Made by a program: the position numbers and the translations under genes. A DNA stretch of 42,233 nucleotides, taken from the NCBI GenBank assembly GCA_002238585.1, contig MPMQ01000022.1, positions 1 to 42,233 on the forward strand. The letters are read 5' to 3'. Under the pieces are notes generated by a model. That model searched no databases. It had not been told where the DNA came from and saw only the letters and a program-made list of their open reading frames with translations. The DNA is from Kistimonas sp. bin40. Its GTDB lineage: Bacteria; Pseudomonadota; Gammaproteobacteria; Pseudomonadales; Endozoicomonadaceae. Below, piece by piece: positions 16,507 to 26,025 of the stretch; within the stretch, counting starts at the first letter, position 1, and each line of letters begins with the position of its first letter.

Positions 16507-19398
16507 CTAAACAGGCTCATGGTGCGGCCCACCCAGCCTGTTGGCCAGGCCAATGGCCATCACATAAAGGCCGCGTACCAGATAGAACAAGGGCATCTTG
16601 CCGTTGTTGGCTCCCAGATTTTCGCCCTGTGCCTCTGTGTAGTGCTCCCCGTAGAGGATGTCTTGACAGGGCTGGCCTGGATACAGCTCGGCTGAGGGGT
16701 GGCCGTCTGTGGCCAGGTGTTTGGCAAAGCAGTCGCTATCCGTTTCTTGTCTGGCACTCCAATAAATGATTTCCCTGGCGGTCAGGTGCAGCCATTGGGC
16801 GTAGACATCCCTCCGTTCCCCGTCAGCCGCTGGAAACAGATCTCTGATCCGGGTGTGGTCATCCAGCAGGCCGCCCAGCAAAGTGTTACAGCCGTCCTCA
16901 ATGAACTTCCCCAGTTCAGCGACTGTCGTTGTGTTTTTATAGTGCCAGCTCGGGTCGCAGGTGCGGTGCAGCCGCATGTAGTGCAGCAGCCCGCCGAAAA
17001 TGTTCTGGGCTATGGCGTTGACAAAAGACGCCCGCTGGCCGTAATCGGGTGCAGTCAAGACCGCATCAGACGATGTGATATAGGTCTCTATAAAGGGATA
17101 GAACTCCAGGTCCCCCAGGTCGCGCAGTCCGGACTGGCCCCAGTCTGATTGATCAGTGGCCCAGGTGTTCCACAGATGCAGGATACCAGGGTAGCCGGCA
17201 TCGGAACTCGGTTCTTCCGGGCGGAACAAGGCGGTCAACAGCAATTCCGGGCGGGAGGCGTCGTCAACATCATAAAAGTGGTGATACAGGCGGATGGTGG
17301 AAGTGTGCATGGCCCCCATGCTGCTCCAGATGCCCAGGTCATGGAGCGCATTGAGCAGTCCCTGGTGGGATTGCTGCAATCGGCCCTGCTCATCCGGCTG
17401 CCAGGCCAGGGTGTCGTAGTTGTCGCCTTGGGTGGTAAAGCGAAACGCCAGGACGTAATCCTCGTCATCGTAGTTGTAGCGTTTCAGCTTGTCCGGAAAC
17501 GCCCGGGACGCAAGGGGAAGCTTGTCGAGCGGCACCAGGTATATGTCCCCGGGGTCGGGAATTTCACTGTGCCAGCCCAGTTGCGGGTGGCTGCGCGCAA
17601 AACTTTGTACCGCCTGTTCTGCTGCAAAGGTGTTCAGCGACTCGCCCTCGCGCTGAAGCTTCATGTGGATGCAGTCTTCTTTGTCGCTGTGCACCAGGGT
17701 GCGGCCACCGCGTCGTTTCCAGGCCCCACAGGTCTCAGGCTCCGGCAGCCAGAACGGCAGGCTCTTGTCTTCCAGCTGCTGCTGCAAGTGCTGGAAGTGC
17801 CTGTCCATCTGTTCGAGCAATTCCTGTCTCTCATGGGTGCGGGGCAGTTGAAAGGGGGCGGCACTCATCAGCTGGATGCGTGCCAGGTCTGGCAGCACAC
17901 CGGCCCTGCGGCTGCAGTTGGCTTCCTGTACCGGATCGAGAAGGGCGTCAGCATCCAGCTGCAGGGGCGGGACTTTCAGCGTCTGTGCCAGCCCGCCGGT
18001 GCCGCCGTTATCCCGTATTGCCTTGCGATAGTTTTCGGGCAGCTTGTCAGCCTGGTTGTGCCAGTGCGCCAGTACCAGAGCCCAGGGTTGTACCTTCATT
18101 TGCGCGCTGGAGGCCGGAGATCCCGCGCTATCCCCAGTCGCCGGGCCGTAGCATGAAGGCAACCGCTTGTGCAGCTCCAGGGGAAGGTATGCACAAGGCC
18201 GCTCACTGGCGGTCTGCCATTCAGGATGCTGTGCCAGGATGGGGGCGGGGATGGGGTCCAGATCACCCGGAAAGCGACTGAGGTAGTGGTGACACAGTTC
18301 TTCGGTTCGCTCGTGTTCAGGCAGGCGGTAGAGCCACCCGTGTTGTTCTTTCAGTGCGTCCCACAGGTTCCAGTCATCAAGAAGGGCGCGCGACAGACAA
18401 GAGTGTGAGTTGGGAAGTGCTCTGCTGAGACGATCTGTTGTGTACAGCTTTCGGGGGATAGCCTCTATGCCCGGGGCCTGTCTGTGCTTGAGTGCCTGTT
18501 CTACGCGGGCCAGGCTTTTGTGGCTTGGGCGAATATATGCCAGAGCCATGCCGGAATGCTCCAGGGCCCGGTCGCAGAGTGTGCTGTACTCTGGATCTTC
18601 CATGTCCTGGAACAAGCCAATGGCGTGTACACGTTGTTGCACCGCCAGACAACGCAGCGCGAAGGTGAGTTCGTTGGCCCGCGTTGCGCAAGCCTTGTGG
18701 ACACTCCTTTTGATAGCGTCCTCGATGGTTTCCAGACGGCGGGCCAGCGCGGGAGTCTGTTGTGCAATATGGTCAAGAAGCTCATGACGATGCGGTTCGG
18801 GCAGCTTGTCCAGCAAGGGTTTGAGTACCTGTTCTGTTTTCATGGCCTCAGGCAGACAACTGAAAAGATGGGGCCGGCAGCGCAGAACCCGCTCGACAAC
18901 GGCGGGTGTTTGCATCAGGGGTTTGAGTTGTGAATCTGGCAGACAGGCGATCAGCCGACGGGCATGGGGAGCCTCGGCAGTACACAGATGATTCTCCAGC
19001 TCCTGATCCTTGATTTGCACCACCCCGGGATGAAAAAAGAACATCGCATTACGGCGTGCCATGTGATCCAGAATCTTGCAGTCGGTGACCCGTGCATGAC
19101 CGTAGACAAGCTCCAGCGCCCATCGATCAAGGCGTTCTATTTCCTTGTGATGCTGGGCCAGCGTCTGGCCCATCGGTTCTGTCCGGGGCCTGGTTTCTGG
19201 CATTGCTGTCAGCGAAGGTGGGGAGGCCGTATCCCCGGGGGTGATGGCGCGGTCTTCAAGAGCTCTCTTGGGTGACAGCTGCTGCGGGCCCAGCTCCTGC
19301 GGCACAGCAGGCGGCTGTGGCAGGGCGGCCCCGGCTGTCCAGGTGCTCACAGGGGATGAGATAAAAGGAGAAGCAAGGGAGGCAGGAAGCCTGTTCAT
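16507..19398 (-). CDS. Array protein F (clade I), shortest intact copy
   Basis: 963 residues from the ATG at 19398 (MNRLPASLASPFISSP). CGGACG lies nine bases upstream, and the longer frame (start 19425) adds only promoter-proximal leader. N-terminal ~85 residues are Pro/Ala/Gln-rich. The invariant Cys is at 495 in an NCSRRA variant, GGRTLV at 564, Lys 580. The C-terminal patch is the GEHYTEAQGENLGANNGK form, unlike its neighbours C, D and E, and the protein ends GGPHHEPV, short of the usual MET. DNA around its stop codon matches the region downstream of D. Confidence 0.9.
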   Translation of the reverse strand: MNRLPASLASPFISSPVSTWTAGAALPQPPAVPQELGPQQLSPKRALEDRAITPGDTASPPSLTAMPETRPRTEPMGQTLAQHHKEIERLDRWALELVYGHARVTDCKILDHMARRNAMFFFHPGVVQIKDQELENHLCTAEAPHARRLIACLPDSQLKPLMQTPAVVERVLRCRPHLFSCLPEAMKTEQVLKPLLDKLPEPHRHELLDHIAQQTPALARRLETIEDAIKRSVHKACATRANELTFALRCLAVQQRVHAIGLFQDMEDPEYSTLCDRALEHSGMALAYIRPSHKSLARVEQALKHRQAPGIEAIPRKLYTTDRLSRALPNSHSCLSRALLDDWNLWDALKEQHGWLYRLPEHERTEELCHHYLSRFPGDLDPIPAPILAQHPEWQTASERPCAYLPLELHKRLPSCYGPATGDSAGSPASSAQMKVQPWALVLAHWHNQADKLPENYRKAIRDNGGTGGLAQTLKVPPLQLDADALLDPVQEANCSRRAGVLPDLARIQLMSAAPFQLPRTHERQELLEQMDRHFQHLQQQLEDKSLPFWLPEPETCGAWKRRGGRTLVHSDKEDCIHMKLQREGESLNTFAAEQAVQSFARSHPQLGWHSEIPDPGDIYLVPLDKLPLASRAFPDKLKRYNYDDEDYVLAFRFTTQGDNYDTLAWQPDEQGRLQQSHQGLLNALHDLGIWSSMGAMHTSTIRLYHHFYDVDDASRPELLLTALFRPEEPSSDAGYPGILHLWNTWATDQSDWGQSGLRDLGDLEFYPFIETYITSSDAVLTAPDYGQRASFVNAIAQNIFGGLLHYMRLHRTCDPSWHYKNTTTVAELGKFIEDGCNTLLGGLLDDHTRIRDLFPAADGERRDVYAQWLHLTAREIIYWSARQETDSDCFAKHLATDGHPSAELYPGQPCQDILYGEHYTEAQGENLGANNGKMPLFYLVRGLYVMAIGLANRLGGPHHEPV

Positions 19399-19469
19399 GG
19401 TTTTACGTCCGGTGCAGTTCTTCAATCTGCCTCTCCAGAATTTTGCCCGGGAAGCAGGTTTCTGGTGGC

Positions 19470-19496
19470 TTGGACGTCACTTGCTGTTTGAAGTTC
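19470..19496 (-). promoter_or_regulatory. RpoE-like promoter of gene F
   Basis: Minus strand: GTGAACTT with core GAACTT at 19491-19496, 15-base spacer, GTCCAA (19470-19475), 72 nt before the ATG. Confidence 0.6.
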
Positions 19497-19523
19497 ACGA
19501 CCCAGTCGCGTTCTGTTGGCTTG

Positions 19524-19562
19524 TCAGGTGTCCATGGACTCATGTTGCGGCTCGCTCAGCCA
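19524..19562 (-). pseudogene. Scar r2: last codons of a deleted array copy
   Basis: Only about 11 codons plus a TGA remain, reading LSEPQHESMDT on the minus strand, a recognisable version of the family end (HEPMET). It sits directly downstream, in array order, of an IS605-like end and of an orphan 5' flanking module, so a whole copy has been lost here. The call rests on a short match, but its position where a copy should end supports it. Confidence 0.6.
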
Positions 19563-19574
19563 TTGCCGTGACCC

Positions 19575-19622
19575 AGTGCGCGGCAAGCCCCGTCCTTCAG
19601 GACGGGGAGGATGTCAACGGGT
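19575..19622 (+). mobile_element. Relic of an IS200/IS605-type right end
   Basis: GCAAGCCCCGTCCTTCAGGA followed by CGGGGAGGATGTCAAC forms a perfect 8-bp hairpin (19588-19595 with 19600-19607, TTCA loop) and then GGATGTCAAC. Hairpin-plus-GATGTCA is typical of the right end of IS200/IS605-family (tnpB-carrying) elements, where it overlaps the 3' end of the guide RNA. No tnpA or tnpB remains. It lies exactly where an array copy was lost. Confidence 0.55.
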
Positions 19623-19636
19623 GAATGCTGCGCGCA

Positions 19637-19770
19637 GTGATGTTCCCCTTGCGGCACGGCCGTGCAAGTGGTGGCTCCTTCTGTTGTGCTGTCGGCAAGG
19701 GGCGGCCTGTGTTTAGCGGTGACAGCGCTGCCTGCCTGATGATCAGGACAGGGGCGCGTCCCGGCGGCTT
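19637..19770 (-). repeat. Orphan copy of the type-2 intergenic module
   Basis: About 130 bases closely matching the 5' flanks of G, H and J. It includes the AAGGGGAACATCACT ribosome-binding region (reverse complement at 19637-19651), the GGCCGTGC block, a diverged promoter element (GATCAT-N15-GTCACC at 19718-19744) and the G-end-proximal CCGGGACGCGCCCC. No start codon or coding sequence follows, so it marks the 5' flank of the copy lost at scar r2. Confidence 0.7.
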
Positions 19771-22700
19771 TCAGGTCTCCATGGGATCTGGTTCTTGTGG
19801 TTCTTGTGGTTCTTGTGGTTCGCCGAGCCGGTCTGTCAGCCCGGCGGCCAGCACATAAAGACCACGTACCAGGGAGAACAAGGGCAGCTTGCCGTGCCTG
19901 CGCCCCAGATGTTCACCATCCTTTTCGGTGAAGTCCTCGCTGTAGGAAATATTCTGCCTGGGGTGTGCAGGGTAGAGTCTTTCCGAGGGCCGACCTTTTT
20001 GTTCAAGATCTTCGGCAAGGCAGTCTGTATCCGGTACTTGTTGAGCGCTCCAGTAGATAATTTCCTCGGCAGTTCGATATAACCATTCGAGATAGACGTT
20101 TTGGTCTCCCGCGCCAGTGTCTGCAAACAGATGCTCGAGTTTGGTGTTGTCAGACAGTAATCCTTCAAGAAAATCGTTGCAGCCTTCCTCAACAAGCTGC
20201 GCCATAGCCGCTATGGCCCGTTCGTTTGTGTGGTGGTAATCAGGGGCTGCGACACGGTGTAATCGCATGGCGTGCAGGACCCCACCCAGAATGTTCTGGG
20301 CTATGGCGTTGACAAAAGAAGCTCGCTGTCCATGGCCGGGCAAGGCCCCCTGGGCATCTTCACATTGGCGGAAGCTGTCGATGCAGGGATAGAATTCAAC
20401 CCTGCCCAGATCACGCAGTCCGGACAAACTCCAGCTCGACTGGTCGGTGGCCCTGGTGTTCCACAGGTACAGGCTGTCAGGATAGAGTTTGTTGGGGTCA
20501 AAAAGAGCGCTCAGTAGCAGTGCGGGACCAGGTGCCCCGCAAGCAGTCCGGTGCTGCAGCTTGACGGTGGAAGTGTGTAATGCCCCCAGACTGCTCCAGA
20601 CGCCCAGATCATGGAAGGTTTTCAGCAACCCTTGTCTGGCCTGCTCCCAGCCTTTCAGGTCGGGATCCGGTTGCCAGGCCCGGGTTTCATAGCTTTCGTC
20701 CTGGGTTGTGAAGCCGGAGGCCAGCACACAGCGGCGGCCTTTGTACTCATGTATTTCCAGGCTGTCGGCAAAGTCCTGTAATTCCGCCGGCAGCGTATCG
20801 AGAGGAACCATCTGTAAACAAAAGCGTTTGGGAATTTCGCTACGCAACCTCAATGCAAGGTCCGATCTTTCCAGGAAGGCCAGTACTCCCTGTTCGGCGG
20901 TCAGCGCCTTTGTGTCCTCGCCCTTGCGTTGAAACTTCATGTGAATACAGGCGTTGTTCCCCTTTCTCACCAGGGTGCACGCGTCCTGCCGGGTCCAGTC
21001 GTTACCGGGTTCGTCAGAGGGCAGGGGCAGGCACGCGAGCTTTTCCTCGGACAGGAGTGTTGATAGATTCCGGGCCTGCTGGTCCATCGCCTCGTGCAGC
21101 TGGGCACCCAGGGCCGCGTTGCGTAACTGAAAGTGTCTGGCAAACATCAGCTTGTTGTGTACCTGAGCGGGCAGCCAGGCGGCCCGGCGCGTGCAATGGT
21201 GTTCCTGAACCGGGTCCAGCAGGGCCTCTGGATGAATTTTGAACGCTGGGGCATTGAATTGTTCCGCCAGCCCCTCGGTGCCTCCGTTGTCCCACATCAT
21301 TTGCTTGTACTTGTGCGGAATATGGCCCCAGCGGTTGTTGTGCAGCAGAGCCCAGGGGGCATTGGGATCCAGCTCCAATTGCATGCGTGCGCCCGTTGTC
21401 ATCAGTCCTTTGTCTTTAACCAGTTTATCCAGGGGCAATGTCGGGTATTCACCGGGAAATAGAGCGCCCTGGTCAGCAAGAGGCAAGTAAAGACTGGCGT
21501 CCCAGAAGCGGGCCTCCCTCTCCGGGTCTTGGCTGAAAGCCTCCAGGGATACATTGCTTGCAGGGTATTGATTGGCAAATTCACGGCACAGCTCCCAGGT
21601 GCGCTCATCCTCTGGAAGAGCCAGAAGCCAGTCTGGCCTTTGTTTCAGCGTACCCCACAGATTCCACTGTGAGAGAAAGTGTGGCGAGAGTTCTGCTCCT
21701 ACGATGCCGAAAGAGTAAATCGGTGTTTTTTGCAGTACCTGCTGGAGTCGCTCATGGGTGAACAGCCTTTCTGGAATATTGTCGATGCGAGGCACTTGCC
21801 TGTGTGCCACAGCGGCATCTACTCGCTCAGGCGTGATGTAGGCGTCTTCGATATAGTTCAAAGCGCATCCTGACCGAGTCAGCGCCAGGTCGCACAGGAG
21901 TTCATAGCGCTGGTCGTCCATCCTGTCGCTTTCGTCGTCCGTCTCCAGGTCACGCAGGTCGCACAGCACTGAAGGGGCATGCAACACAGCCAGCCTTTGT
22001 AGACCAGCGGTGACTTTTTCTGGAGGCAGTCGCAGTACAGCCTGAGGACGAACCCGGATAATGTCCTTCAATGGTGCCAGGCGCAGAGCCAGTTGAAAAT
22101 CGTTGTCTACGACTATTTGCAACAATCGGTTGTACTGCTCTCCCGACGTGGAATCCAGCAGTGAATGGACAGCAGATGCTTTTGCTTCTTGCGGTACGTC
22201 GTCAAGATATATATAAAAATCAGGACGGTGATAGAGACAGATTTTTGTCAGCGCGGGCTGTGAAATCAGGTAGATGATCAGTCCCTCAGGGAGAAGGTCA
22301 AGAGCTGAAGGTATCAGATGCCCGTTTTTCAGCAGAGCCTCGGCCAGCTCTTGCTCGTTGATCTGTAGCCAGCGCGGATCTCTGAGAACCGGAGTATGGT
22401 GGCTTATCATGTGCAATAACAACTCGCAGTCAGTCACGGGGGTTTGGGTATGCAGATGGCCCAGCATACGCAGATTGAGTTGTTCGCTACGCAGGCTGTC
22501 GGCTGTAGACGGGCTTCCTGCCTGGGCGCTGGCAGCGCTGATGGCGTCTTGCTTGATGAGCGTAGCTGCGTGTTCTATCTGATGGCGCTCGGCGGCGCTC
22601 AGCCGCTGGCTGGCGTCCGATGCGGGTTGCCGCAGCGTTTCCCCTGCTGCGGTTGTGGTGGCCTGGGCGGAACGCGAGTCCAGTGAGGGGCCTTCTGTCT

Positions 22701-22851
22701 GCCGGGCGCCGACGCCACCGGAGCCGTCGTCGCTGCTTCTCAATTGGGGTTGGGCTGGCGTACTTGTTACGGAGCTATCACTTTGGTTCTCGTCGCTGCC
22801 GGAGGACGGGCTTCCTGTCAACGTCCTGAAAACAGATCGAATCATGTGCAT
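19771..22851 (-). CDS. Array protein G (clade II), most divergent copy
   Basis: 1,026 residues from the ATG at 22851, with AAGGGA nine bases upstream; a second ATG two codons on is possible. N-terminus MHMIRSVFRTLTGSPSSG followed by Asp/Ser/Thr-rich sequence, shared with H and J. Invariant Cys 553 (HCTRRA) and Lys 639 (HMKFQRK) are kept. However, the GGRTLV motif has become QDACTLV, HLWNT has become YLWNT, and the DLGD motif reads DLGR. The C-terminal patch is also unique (SEDFTEKDGEHLGRRHGK). It ends EPQEPQEPDPMET, with three EPQ repeats encoded by a short GGTTCTTGT tandem repeat at 19790-19818 (plus strand). If the C-terminal domain is enzymatic, G is the likeliest inactive or altered member. 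Confidence 0.9.
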   Translation of the reverse strand: MHMIRSVFRTLTGSPSSGSDENQSDSSVTSTPAQPQLRSSDDGSGGVGARQTEGPSLDSRSAQATTTAAGETLRQPASDASQRLSAAERHQIEHAATLIKQDAISAASAQAGSPSTADSLRSEQLNLRMLGHLHTQTPVTDCELLLHMISHHTPVLRDPRWLQINEQELAEALLKNGHLIPSALDLLPEGLIIYLISQPALTKICLYHRPDFYIYLDDVPQEAKASAVHSLLDSTSGEQYNRLLQIVVDNDFQLALRLAPLKDIIRVRPQAVLRLPPEKVTAGLQRLAVLHAPSVLCDLRDLETDDESDRMDDQRYELLCDLALTRSGCALNYIEDAYITPERVDAAVAHRQVPRIDNIPERLFTHERLQQVLQKTPIYSFGIVGAELSPHFLSQWNLWGTLKQRPDWLLALPEDERTWELCREFANQYPASNVSLEAFSQDPEREARFWDASLYLPLADQGALFPGEYPTLPLDKLVKDKGLMTTGARMQLELDPNAPWALLHNNRWGHIPHKYKQMMWDNGGTEGLAEQFNAPAFKIHPEALLDPVQEHHCTRRAAWLPAQVHNKLMFARHFQLRNAALGAQLHEAMDQQARNLSTLLSEEKLACLPLPSDEPGNDWTRQDACTLVRKGNNACIHMKFQRKGEDTKALTAEQGVLAFLERSDLALRLRSEIPKRFCLQMVPLDTLPAELQDFADSLEIHEYKGRRCVLASGFTTQDESYETRAWQPDPDLKGWEQARQGLLKTFHDLGVWSSLGALHTSTVKLQHRTACGAPGPALLLSALFDPNKLYPDSLYLWNTRATDQSSWSLSGLRDLGRVEFYPCIDSFRQCEDAQGALPGHGQRASFVNAIAQNILGGVLHAMRLHRVAAPDYHHTNERAIAAMAQLVEEGCNDFLEGLLSDNTKLEHLFADTGAGDQNVYLEWLYRTAEEIIYWSAQQVPDTDCLAEDLEQKGRPSERLYPAHPRQNISYSEDFTEKDGEHLGRRHGKLPLFSLVRGLYVLAAGLTDRLGEPQEPQEPQEPDPMET

Positions 22852-22986
22852 GAGTTATGTTCCCTTACGGCACGGCCGGTTAAGTGGTGGCTCCTTGTGT
22901 TGTGTTGTCGGCAGGGGGCGGCCTGTGTTTAGCGGTGACAGCTCTGTCTGTCTGAAGATCAGGACCGGGGCGCGTCCCGGCGGCTT
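22852..22986 (-). repeat. Type-2 intergenic module 5' of G
   Basis: 135 bases between H and G, nearly identical to the modules 5' of H and J and to the orphan at 19637. In minus-strand order it holds CCGGGACGCGCCCCGG, CAGACAGACAGAGCTGTCACC, GGCCGCCCCCTGCCGACA, GGAGCCACCACTTAA and the AAGGGA ribosome-binding site. Confidence 0.8.
22934..22960 (-). promoter_or_regulatory. Diverged promoter-like element of gene G
   Basis: Minus strand: GATCTT (22955-22960), 15-base spacer, GTCACC (22934-22939), 83 nt before the ATG. Spacing and position are as in the RpoE-like elements of other copies, but both boxes deviate. It may be weak, decayed or recognised by another ECF factor. Confidence 0.35.
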
Positions 22987-25900
22987 TCAGGTTTCCATGG
23001 GGGCTGGTTGTTGTGATGCGCTGAGCCGGTCCGCCAGCCCGGCGGCCAGCACATAAAGACCACGCACCAGAAAGAACAAGGGCAGCTTGCTGTTGTTGGC
23101 GCCCAGGTTTTCCCCCTTTTCCTCAGTGAAATGCTCTCCGTAAGGCGTGTTCTGCCCAGGGTGGCCGGGGTAGAGTTCGGCACTGGGCCGACCGTCCTTG
23201 TTCAGGTGTTGAGAGAAACAGTCATCGTCCTTGTGATCTTGTCTCGCACTCCAGTAGATGATCTCTTCGGCGGTCCGGCGCAGCCATTCGGGATAGACCT
23301 CTCCAAGCCCTTGTTGGGTTTGTTCAAACAGGTCCTGGAGCCGGACGTTGTTCTTGTCACCCAGCAGGCCGTTCAGCAGAGCCTCGCAGCTGTCCTCAAT
23401 GAACAGGGAAAGGTCCGCTACAGCCTGAGTTTTCTGGTAGTGGTAATCAGGGTCTGCGGCGCGGTGCAGTCGCATGTAGTGGAGCAGCCCACCGAAAATG
23501 TTCTGGGCTATGGCGTTGACAAAAGAAGCCCGCTGACAGTAGTCAGGGACCATGAATTTGGCATCAGCCGATGCTGCATAAGTGTGAATAAAGCCGTAGC
23601 GTTCCTGATCTCCCAGATCACGCAAGCCGGACAAGCCCCAATCTGATGTTTGCGTCGCTTGTGTATTCCACAAGTGCAGGGTGCCGGGGTAGAGCTCTCC
23701 CGGCCGGAAAAATTCGCTCAACAGTAGCTCAGGCCTTGAGCTCTCTATCTCGAGAAAATGGTGGTAGAGACAGATAGTCGATGTGTGCACAGCTCCCAGA
23801 CTGCTCCAGACACCCAGGTCGTGACAGGCGCGCAGCAGCCCTTGTCGGGCCTGCTCAAGGCCTCCTTGCTTGTCGGGCTGCCAGGCCAGGGTGTCGTAGT
23901 CGTCGTTTTCGGTAGTGAAAAAGAATGCCAGCGCATACTGGCGGCCCTCGTAGCTGTAGGTTTCCAGGGCATCGGGGAACCTGTTTTGATCGACTGGCAG
24001 TGCCTCCAGTGGCACCAGTTGCACCCCTTGGGATTGGGGAATTTCACTGTGCCAGCCCAGAGTAGTGTGAGCGCGTGCAAAATCCTGGGCGGCCGACTCG
24101 GCGGCAAAGCTGTTCAAGCTTTCGCCTTGTCGCTGAAGCTTCATGTGAAGACAGCCGTCTTCGTCCGTGCGCGCCAGGGTCCGGCCGCCGCGTAGTTCCC
24201 AGTTGCCGGTCGGGATGAAGGTGAGCAGCTGTCTTGTTTCGATCTCCTGTCGCAAAGCCTGGGCCTGGCTGACCATCTGCTGGTGCAACTGAATGCCGAG
24301 TGCTGCATTACGCGGCCGGAAATGGTCACAGAACATCAGTTTCAGGGCGACCTGCCCCGGCAGCCAGGCGGCCCGGCGGCTGCAGTGCTGTTCCTGCACC
24401 GGGTCCAGCAGAGCCTGGGGGAGAAGAGAAAACGGCGGTGCACCGAATGCGTCTGCCAGCCCCGCCGTGCCGCCGTTATTCCAGATCAGTTTTTTATAGG
24501 AACCAGGAAGCTTGTGCCATGCACCGTCAAGCAGCAGAGCCCAGGGCTGCATTTTGTCTTTTGGTCGCGGTTGCCAAGCGTCATGATTCTTTTGACTTTC
24601 GTCGTTCATAAGAAGGCTGAGCCTTGCCGCGTGGACTCTGTTGGAGCCAGCCCACTGCTGGTTTGCCAGGGGCAGGTACAGGCCAGGCTCCCAGAAATCC
24701 TTGTCCCACTCTGGGTGCAGGTTGCGGATGCTGGTCGGTATCGAGGGACACTGTGCTCTTGTAGGATCCTGGGCAACATAGGCACGGCACAGCGCATCGG
24801 TGCGTTCATGCTCCGGGAGGTAGTCCAACCACTCTTTCTTTTTTATCAGGGTATCCCACAGATTCCACTGGCTGAAAAAGGCGGATGATAGCTTGTCCTC
24901 ATCCATGCTGAATTTGGAGCTTGAGCCGTTCTGGATCACCAGCTTGAGGCGTTCCTCATTGAAAAGCGGCTGGGGAATAGCCATGGGATGCGGGGGGTTA
25001 GTGTCCCTGACTGCCTTGTCGACCCGCTCAGCGGTTCGGTCGCTGTCGTCCATGTATTCCAGCGCAGCTCCTGAAGAGGACAGTGCCAGGTCACAGAGTT
25101 TTTGATAATCGCTGTCGTTGAGGATTCCTTTCAACTCTTCCAGTGAAGCAGGACGTTGTTGCACGGCTTCTTCACAGATCCCGATCTGGTCCTGCGGCGG
25201 TACCAAAGGCAGAAGATCCGTCAGTCTGTGAGGGCAGATCCGGATAATCTCCCGAGCTGAAGTCAGAGACAGCGCCAAATCCAGACTTTCATTTATAACC
25301 GCGCGCAGCAGGTGGTGGCGTTTGTTTCCCTCGAGATCGGCCAGCAATTGAGTAACCGCCACCCGTGTTTTCAGTTCCTGCGGTGCCCGGGAAAACAAGT
25401 AATATTGATGGCGAATCAATTCCCTGGCCATCTGAGGATCGGGCATCAGGCGAAAGATAAGGTTCAGGGGAATCGCCTTGTTGAGCAGCCCTGCCAGCTC
25501 TGGCCTTTGCTGCAGGATGGCAGTGTTCAGTGCTTGCGGACTGACTTGAAACATGTCTGGTGCTTCCTTGAAGCAGCAATGACGGCTGATCATGTGCAAC
25601 GCGAGCTCGCAGTCGTCTACGGGCGTATCGGTGCACAGGTGGCCCAGCATGCGTTGATCAAGTTGCGCGATCAGCAGGTTCTCGTCTGCAATCTGGCTTT
25701 CAGGCAGGCTGGCGGCACGTAGGCTGGCGATGTCCTTGATCAGCGCAGGCAGGGTTTCTGGTTGATGGCGCTCGGCGGCGTTCGGCTCCTGTCTGGCATC
25801 CGGTGCAGGTACCAGCAGAGATTCCCTTTCTGTGGCAGCGATGGAACGGGAGTCCAGCGAGGCGTGTTCCGTCTGTTGGGGATCGACGGCATCAGAGCCG

Positions 25901-26025
25901 CTTGTGTTGCTGCTCAACCGGGGTTGGGCCGGCGTACTTGTTACGGAGTTATCACTTTGGTTCTCGTCGCTGCCGGAGGACGGGCTTCCTGTCAACGTCC
26001 TGAAAACAGAGCGAATAAAGTACAT
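22987..26025 (-). CDS. Array protein H (clade II)
   Basis: 1,012 residues from the ATG at 26025 with AAGGGGAA upstream. N-terminus MYFIRSVFRTLTGSPSSG is the G/H/J cassette, nearly identical in DNA as well (25930-26010). The ~130-residue flexible segment leads into LIAQLDQRMLGHLCTDTP. Invariant Cys 548, GGRTLA 613, Lys 629. The conserved PDYGQRASF reads PDYCQRASF here, as in I. The final ~330 residues are almost the same as those of I apart from one patch (here GEHFTEEKGENLGANNSK). Ends SASQQPAPMET. Confidence 0.92.
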   Translation of the reverse strand: MYFIRSVFRTLTGSPSSGSDENQSDNSVTSTPAQPRLSSNTSGSDAVDPQQTEHASLDSRSIAATERESLLVPAPDARQEPNAAERHQPETLPALIKDIASLRAASLPESQIADENLLIAQLDQRMLGHLCTDTPVDDCELALHMISRHCCFKEAPDMFQVSPQALNTAILQQRPELAGLLNKAIPLNLIFRLMPDPQMARELIRHQYYLFSRAPQELKTRVAVTQLLADLEGNKRHHLLRAVINESLDLALSLTSAREIIRICPHRLTDLLPLVPPQDQIGICEEAVQQRPASLEELKGILNDSDYQKLCDLALSSSGAALEYMDDSDRTAERVDKAVRDTNPPHPMAIPQPLFNEERLKLVIQNGSSSKFSMDEDKLSSAFFSQWNLWDTLIKKKEWLDYLPEHERTDALCRAYVAQDPTRAQCPSIPTSIRNLHPEWDKDFWEPGLYLPLANQQWAGSNRVHAARLSLLMNDESQKNHDAWQPRPKDKMQPWALLLDGAWHKLPGSYKKLIWNNGGTAGLADAFGAPPFSLLPQALLDPVQEQHCSRRAAWLPGQVALKLMFCDHFRPRNAALGIQLHQQMVSQAQALRQEIETRQLLTFIPTGNWELRGGRTLARTDEDGCLHMKLQRQGESLNSFAAESAAQDFARAHTTLGWHSEIPQSQGVQLVPLEALPVDQNRFPDALETYSYEGRQYALAFFFTTENDDYDTLAWQPDKQGGLEQARQGLLRACHDLGVWSSLGAVHTSTICLYHHFLEIESSRPELLLSEFFRPGELYPGTLHLWNTQATQTSDWGLSGLRDLGDQERYGFIHTYAASADAKFMVPDYCQRASFVNAIAQNIFGGLLHYMRLHRAADPDYHYQKTQAVADLSLFIEDSCEALLNGLLGDKNNVRLQDLFEQTQQGLGEVYPEWLRRTAEEIIYWSARQDHKDDDCFSQHLNKDGRPSAELYPGHPGQNTPYGEHFTEEKGENLGANNSKLPLFFLVRGLYVLAAGLADRLSASQQPAPMET

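Noticed and set aside
17149-18156. Long plus-strand open frame (335 codons) opposite gene F, and similar ones at 39540-40454 and 5781-6407
   Set aside because: They lie antisense to conserved coding regions, recur as fragments opposite each paralogue and have no plausible ribosome-binding site. They arise from the codon bias of the real genes.
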